DNA from: DATARH01 sp963734125
Lineage (GTDB): Bacteria; Pseudomonadota; Alphaproteobacteria; ATCC43930; CGMCC-115725
Direction of reading: 5' to 3'
DNA length: 64,000 nucleotides
Assembly (NCBI GenBank): GCA_963734125.1
Contig: CAVTGB010000049.1
Location: forward strand, 53,271-117,270
Position numbers and translations under genes: made by a program. Shown here piece after piece: positions 59,413 through 64,000 of the stretch; positions within the stretch are counted from its first letter, which is position 1; the number at the start of each line of letters is the position of its first letter. The notes beneath the pieces are model-generated. The model was not told the DNA's origin and ran no database searches. It saw only the letters and a list, made by a program, of their open reading frames with translations.

Positions 59413-61976
59413 ATGTCGCGTTACAATTTTCGGGAAACCGAGGCGAAGTGGCAGCGCCGATGGCGCGAGCGCCGGTGTTTCGAGGCGCGCGAGGATAGGG
59501 CGCGGCCGAAATATTATGTGCTTGAAATGTTCCCATACCCGTCGGGCAAGCTCCACGTCGGGCATGTCCGCAACTATACGATGGGCGACCTCGTCGCCCG
59601 CTATCGCCGGGCGCAGGGCTTCAACGTCCTCCACCCGATGGGGTGGGACGCCTTCGGACTGCCGGCGGAGAATGCGGCGATCGCCGGTCATGTCCATCCT
59701 GCGACCTGGACAACGGCCAACATCCGCGAAATGCGCGGCCAGTTGCAGCGTATGGGCTTTGCCTATGACTGGTCGCGCGAGATCGCAACCTGCCATCCCG
59801 AATATTACCGCCACGAGCAGAAGATGTTCCTCGACTTCCTCGCGGCCGACCTCGCCTACCGCAAGGAATCATGGGTCAATTGGGACCCGGTGGAAAATAC
59901 CGTGCTGGCCAATGAACAGGTGATCGACGGGCGCGGCTGGCGCTCCGGCGCGGTGGTCGAGAAGCGCCTTCTGGCACAGTGGTTCCTGCGCATCACCGCA
60001 TTCAATGAAGAATTGCTCGACGCGCTGACGACGCTCGATCGGTGGCCCGAGCGGGTGCGGCTGATGCAGGAAAACTGGATCGGCCGCTCCGAAGGCGCTC
60101 GGGTGCTGTTCCCGATCGTCGGCCGCGAGGAGACGGTCGACGTGTTCACGACGCGGCACGACACGCTGTTCGGCGCCTCGTTCATCGCGCTCTCGCCGCA
60201 CCATCCTTTGGCACAGAGCCTCGCCGCCAACGACCCCAAGCTCGGCGATTTCATCGTCGAATGCGACCGGCTCGGCACCAGCGAAGCGGTCATCGAAGCC
60301 GCCGAGAAACGGGGCTTTCGCACCGCGCTCGACGCCGTCCACCCGTTCGATCCGAGCCGCACGGTCCCGGTCTACGTCGCCAATTTCGTGCTGATGGAAT
60401 ACGGCACCGGCGCCATCTTCGGCTGCCCGGCGCACGATCAGCGCGACCTCGACTTCGCCCGCAAATACGATCTCCCGGTCATTCCGGTGGTGTTGCCGCC
60501 GGGCGAGGATGCGGCGCGATTTCGCGATCGGCGATACCGCCTATGTCGAGGACGGCACCCTCTTCAACTCGGACTTCATGAACGGGCTTTCGGTGCCGGC
60601 GGCGAAGCGGGCAGCGAGCGAGCGGCTCGAGCAATCGGGCCGCGGAGAGCGGACGATCGCTTATCGCCTGCGCGACTGGGGGGTGTCGCGGCAGCGCTAT
60701 TGGGGCTGCCCGATCCCGGTCATCCACTGCCCGGGTTGCGGCATCGTGCCGGTGCCAGAAAAAGATCTCCCGGTCGAATTGCCGCAGGACGTCACCTTCG
60801 ACCGCCCCGGCAACCCGCTCGACCGCCATCCGACCTGGAAGCATGTCGCCTGCCCCTCGTGTCACGGCCCGGCGCAGCGCGAGACCGATACGTTCGACAC
60901 GTTTTTCGAATCGTCCTGGTATTTCCTGCGCTTCTGTTCGGCCCGCGCGCCGGTCGCCTTCGACCGCGCGGCGGCCGAATACTGGATGCCGGTCGATCAG
61001 TATATCGGCGGGGTCGAGCACGCCGTCTTACACCTCCTCTATTCGCGCTTTTTCACCCGCGCCTTGAAGCGTTGCGGCTATGTCGATCTCGATGAACCCT
61101 TCGCCGGGCTGTTCACCCAGGGCATGGTCTGCCATCAGACCTACCAGAGCGAGACCGGCGAATGGCTGTTCCCGGAAGAAGTTTCGACCGACGACAGCGG
61201 CCGCCTCGCCGATGTCAGCGGGCCGGCCGGTGACCGCCGGCCGCACCGAAAAGATGAGCAAATCCAAAAAGAACGTGGTCGGGCTCGACGATATCGTCGA
61301 CACCTATGGGGCCGATACCGCGCGCCTTTACCTGTTGTCCGACAGCCCGCCGGAACGCGACCTCGAATGGACCGAAACCGGCATCGAGGGGATCTGGCGC
61401 TATGTCAACCGGTTGTGGCGGATGGTCTCGGAACCGGCGGCCGCACTGCCGCAAGCCGGTACGGCGATGGCGGCAGGGCTGAGCCCGGCACTCGTCGCGC
61501 TGCGCCGCCAGATCCACAAGACGATCGCGACCGTCACCGACGATCTCGACAAATTCCGCTTCAACCGCGCCGTCGCCCGGATCCGCGAATTGACCAACGC
61601 GCTCGAAGATCTGCCGGCGGGCGAACCCGGCGCCGGTACGGTGCTGCGCGAGGGTCTCGAAGCCGCGACCCTCTTGATCGGTCCGATGATGCCGCATCTG
61701 GCCGAGGAAATGTGGCAGACGCTCGGGCACGAGGGGCTGATCGCCGACGCGCCGTGGCCGGCGGCCGATCCCGACCTGACGCGCGACGAGGCGGTGACGA
61801 TCGCGGTCCAGGTCAATGGCAAGTTACGCGGCACGATCGATCTGCCGCGCGACACCGCCTCGGCCGCGGTTGAAGCGGCGGCGCTGGCGTTGCCGCAAGT
61901 GGTGCGTTTCCTCGACGGAAAGGCGCCCAAGAAGGTGGTCGTCGTGCCCAACCGCATCGTCAGCGTTGTCGCCTGA
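59413..61976 (+). CDS. leuS: Leucyl-tRNA synthetase, two frame breaks
   Basis: About 854 residues. 'RYNFRETEAKWQRRWRERRC', HIGH block 'YPSGKLHVGHVRNYTMGDLV', 'FGLPAENAAIAGHVHPATWT', editing site 'VFTTRHDTLFGASFIALSPH', 'TGAIFGCPAHDQRDLDFARK', 'SWYFLRFCSARAPVAFDRAA', KMSKS in 'EKMSKSKKNVVGLDDIVDTY', and the C-terminal 'VAVQVNGKLRGTIDLPRDTA'. One extra base near 60521 and another break near 61230 (just before KMSKS) disrupt the frame. Sequence on both sides is fully conserved, so errors are likelier than decay. The stop overlaps lptE (TGATG). Confidence 0.94.
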
Positions 61977-62560
61977 TGGCCGCCTGCCGAAAGGCCGCCT
62001 GGCAAGAGACTGGGCGCCGCGTTCTCCTCCGCCGCGGCCTCGGCATGGCGCTGGGGCTGGGCTTATTGAGCTTGGGGGGATGCGGCTGGGCCCCGCTCTA
62101 TGCCGACCCCGAAGCCGGACCGGCCGACGCAGAGCTTCGCGCCATCAAGGTCGCACCGATCCCGGAGCGGATTGGCCAGAACCTCGCGCAGGCGTTGCGA
62201 CAAACGCTGAACCCGACCGGCGAACCGACGCCGCAGCGCTATCTGCTGCGCATCACGCTGCAAACCCTGCGGCAGGATCTCGGCGTGCAGACGCAAGGTT
62301 TCGGCACCCGCGGCAGGCTCGACGCCATAGCCGCTTCTTCCTCACCGATAGTACGCGCAATATCCAGCTCCTTTCGGGCGTCTCCCACGTCGCCGAAGTT
62401 CGTTCGACATCCTGGCCAATGGATACTCCGACATCATCGCCGAAGACGATGCGCGGACCCGCTCTGTCGAGGAACTGCGCCGCGACATTGTCAGCCGGCT
62501 TACGGTGTTCCTGCAACGCCGGGCGGCCGACCGCGCCGCCAAGCCCCGGGCACGCCGTGA
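61976..62560 (+). CDS. lptE: LPS-assembly lipoprotein LptE, two compensating frame breaks
   Basis: About 194 residues. Signal region 'GLGMALGLGLLSLGGCGWAP' with lipobox Cys near 37, 'LYADPEAGPADAELRAIKVA', 'PERIGQNLAQALRQTLNPTG', 'RYLLRITLQTLRQDLGVQTQ'. Then frame changes near 62325 and 62402 restore 'SRFFLTDSTRNIQLLSGVSH' and 'FDILANGYSDIIAEDDARTR', 'SVEELRRDIVSRLTVFLQRR'. LptE plugs the LptD channel that inserts lipopolysaccharide in the outer membrane. It lies between leuS and holA, overlapping both. Confidence 0.87.
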   Translation: MAACRKAAWQETGRRVLLRRGLGMALGLGLLSLGGCGWAPLYADPEAGPADAELRAIKVAPIPERIGQNLAQALRQTLNPTGEPTPQRYLLRITLQTLRQDLGVQTQGFGTRGRLDAIAASSSPIVRAISSSFRASPTSPKFVRHPGQWILRHHRRRRCADPLCRGTAPRHCQPAYGVPATPGGRPRRQAPGTP

Positions 62561-63581
62561 AGCTTGCCGCCGGGCGGGTCGAGGGGTTCTGCGCCGCCTC
62601 GACCCCGAGATCCGCGCCGTGCTCTTTTCGGCCCGGATGCGGGCCGCTGCCCGCGAGCGTTCCGACACTCTGGCGCGAACGGTTGCGCCGATCTGCACGC
62701 CCGTTTCGCGTCGCCGATCTCGCGGCCGCCGCGCTTGCTGCCGATCCGGCGCGGCTCGCCGATAGGCGGCGCAGATCGGCCTCTTTGGCGGGCGGCGCGT
62801 CGTGCGGGTGCGTCAGGCCGGCGACGCTGTGGCACCACTCTTCACGCGGTTCCGGACGCAGCCGGCGATTCGGTAGTCGTGGTCGAGGCGGGCGACCTGC
62901 CCGGCCGCTCGACGCTGGCGCGGCGTCTTGACGACGCAGCCCCGGGCTGCCGCGATCGGCTGCTATCCCGACAACGCGCGCGACCTCGCCGTCGTTATCG
63001 GCGACACCTTCGCCGCACACCATATCGCGGCCCGTCGCGACGCCATCGAGTTTCTCGTCGAACATCTTGGCGATGACCGCCTACCGGGCCGAACTTCTGA
63101 AGCTCAGCGATGTCATGCCGGGAGTGGCGGCAGATCGACATCGGCCGGACGTTGCGCGCCGTCAGATCGCCGACAGCGCGGCCTTGTCCTTGGACGATGC
63201 GCTCCTGGCCGCCGCCGAGGGCGATGCCGCCGCGCTCGAACCGGCGCCTGGCGGCGTGTTCAGGAGGGCGAGTCGCCGGTCACGATCATTCGCGCGCTGT
63301 TGCGCCATCTCCAGCGGCTCCACGTCCTCGCCGCGCGCATTGCCGCCGGGCCGGCTCCATTGAAGAGGCGATCCGGCGGCGCCCGTCCGCCGATCTTCTT
63401 CAGAGACCAGGACAGCTATTGCCGCCAGCTCGGCGCTGGAGCGAACCGCATGCGCCGGCGCCCTGGAGCGCGTCGCCGACGCCGAATTCCGCATGAAGCT
63501 GACCGGTCTGGCCGGCCGGACAATCTGCCGCGAGGCAATGTTGACGCTTGCCCGCGAGGCCCGCGCCGGCCCGGCGCCTAG
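62557..63581 (+). CDS. holA: DNA polymerase III delta subunit, many frame breaks
   Basis: About 340 residues. GTG 62557 overlaps the lptE stop (GTGA) and starts 'MKLAAGRVEGF'. Changing frames recovers 'LRRLDPEIRAVLF', 'PFRVADLAAAALAADPARLA', 'QIGLFGGRRVVRVRQAGDAV', 'DSVVVVEAGDLPGR', 'AIGCYPDNARDLAVVIGDTF', 'DAIEFLVEHLGDDR', and the end 'EFRMKLTGLAGRTICREAML'. HolA loads the sliding clamp. At least five frame breaks occur within about 1 kb, the densest in the window. Given holA is normally essential, poor sequence here is the best explanation. Confidence 0.85.
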
Positions 63582-63611
63582 GTCGGTTGCGGTCACGAGA
63601 TGATCGGCAGC

Positions 63612-64000
63612 TCATCGACGGCGCAGCAGCGTCACCACCCGGTCGAGCCGGTCGAGGCTCGTGTAATGCACTGTCACGCTGCCGCCGCGCCGCTTCGGCG
63701 CCAGGGATCGCGCAGGCCGAGCGCGGTCGCAAGCTCGCGTTCAAGCGCCACGGTATCGGCGTCGCGGCCGCGCGGCGCCGCCTTCGGCCGGGCGGCGCGG
63801 CGGCGCACCAATTCGGTCGCCCGCACATTGAGCCGCGGCGCACCACCTCGAGCGCGAGTGCGGCGGGATCTCGGGGCGCCGAGCAGCGCACGGCGGTCCC
63901 GGCCGACAGCTCGCCCTGTTCGAGAGCTGTTGCGCACCGCCGCCGGCAGCCCGAGGAGACGCAGCGTGTTGGGCGATGTCGTCGCTCTTGCCGACAGTTT
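63612..64000 (-). CDS. parB: ParB chromosome-partitioning protein, C-terminal part, frame breaks
   Basis: Minus strand, running off the right edge. Across frames it reads 'LRLLGLPAAV' (end of the helix-turn-helix), 'GELSAGTARALLGAPRDPAA', 'LNVRATELVRRRAARPKAAP', 'VALERELATALGLR', and the dimer-domain end 'RRGGSVTVHYTSLDRLDRVV' 'TLLRRR' with stop TGA at 63612-63614. ParB binds parS and slides as a CTP-driven clamp for chromosome segregation. ParB next to holA and leuS places this end of the window near the replication origin in typical alphaproteobacteria. Several frame breaks are present. Confidence 0.85.

Overview
The window is high-GC bacterial DNA with tightly packed genes and many GTG starts. 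Conserved blocks point to an alphaproteobacterium, most likely Rhodospirillales-like: leuS-lptE-holA with parB convergent; slt divergent from dapA-smpB; an isoaspartyl methyltransferase followed by tolC; and a DUF3576 lipoprotein next to leuS. The class is a confident call, the order only an inference. No rRNA, intact tRNA, CRISPR array, insertion sequence or prophage was seen.

Layout. 1-2.2 kb: end of a hydantoinase B gene, then two gene stumps joined at about 2025. 2.6-9.1 kb: envelope and stress cluster (Spy-like, DUF3309-like, DUF3096, DUF3300, CsbD, YqjD-like, holin-like and AI-2E-type proteins). 9.2-13.4 kb: LVIVD-repeat protein, two small proteins, enoyl-CoA hydratase-radC and a pyridoxamine oxidase-fold protein. 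13.4-17.4 kb: decayed zone with a tRNA-like scrap, four broken genes, an intact EamA transporter with a His-rich tail and a methyltransferase. 17.4-20.4 kb: acyl-CoA dehydrogenase, APH-type kinase and HAD protein in one operon. 20.4-32.4 kb: housekeeping and repair (valS, tolC, folK, NYN nuclease, type-5 uracil glycosylase, smpB, dapA, slt, inosine glycosylase). 32.4-46.2 kb: catabolism (enoyl-CoA hydratase, two MmgE/PrpD proteins, serine hydrolase, acyl-CoA dehydrogenase, sugar-type ABC importer, CoA transferase, D-aminoacylase), with an orphan vapB and a low-GC ORFan. 46.4-51.6 kb: marR-emrA-emrB efflux operon and a porin. 52-56.8 kb: small envelope proteins, a 2OG oxygenase and a NitT/TauT-like ABC system. 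56.8-64 kb: ribA, yggS, DUF3576, leuS, lptE, holA, parB.

Sequence quality matters here. By reading conserved protein sequence across frames I find roughly thirty single-base frame breaks, including four in valS, two in leuS, two in lptE and several in holA and parB. These genes are essential in most bacteria and conservation resumes directly after each break, so most are probably sequencing or assembly errors. They are densest at both ends of the window. I list such genes as CDS spanning the breaks and keep 'pseudogene' for genes that have lost sequence.

The most interesting candidate system is the ACAD-APH-HAD operon (17413-20416). It brings together the three domain types of animal ACAD10 and recalls the kinase plus acyl-CoA dehydrogenase route for 4-hydroxyacyl-CoA catabolism.
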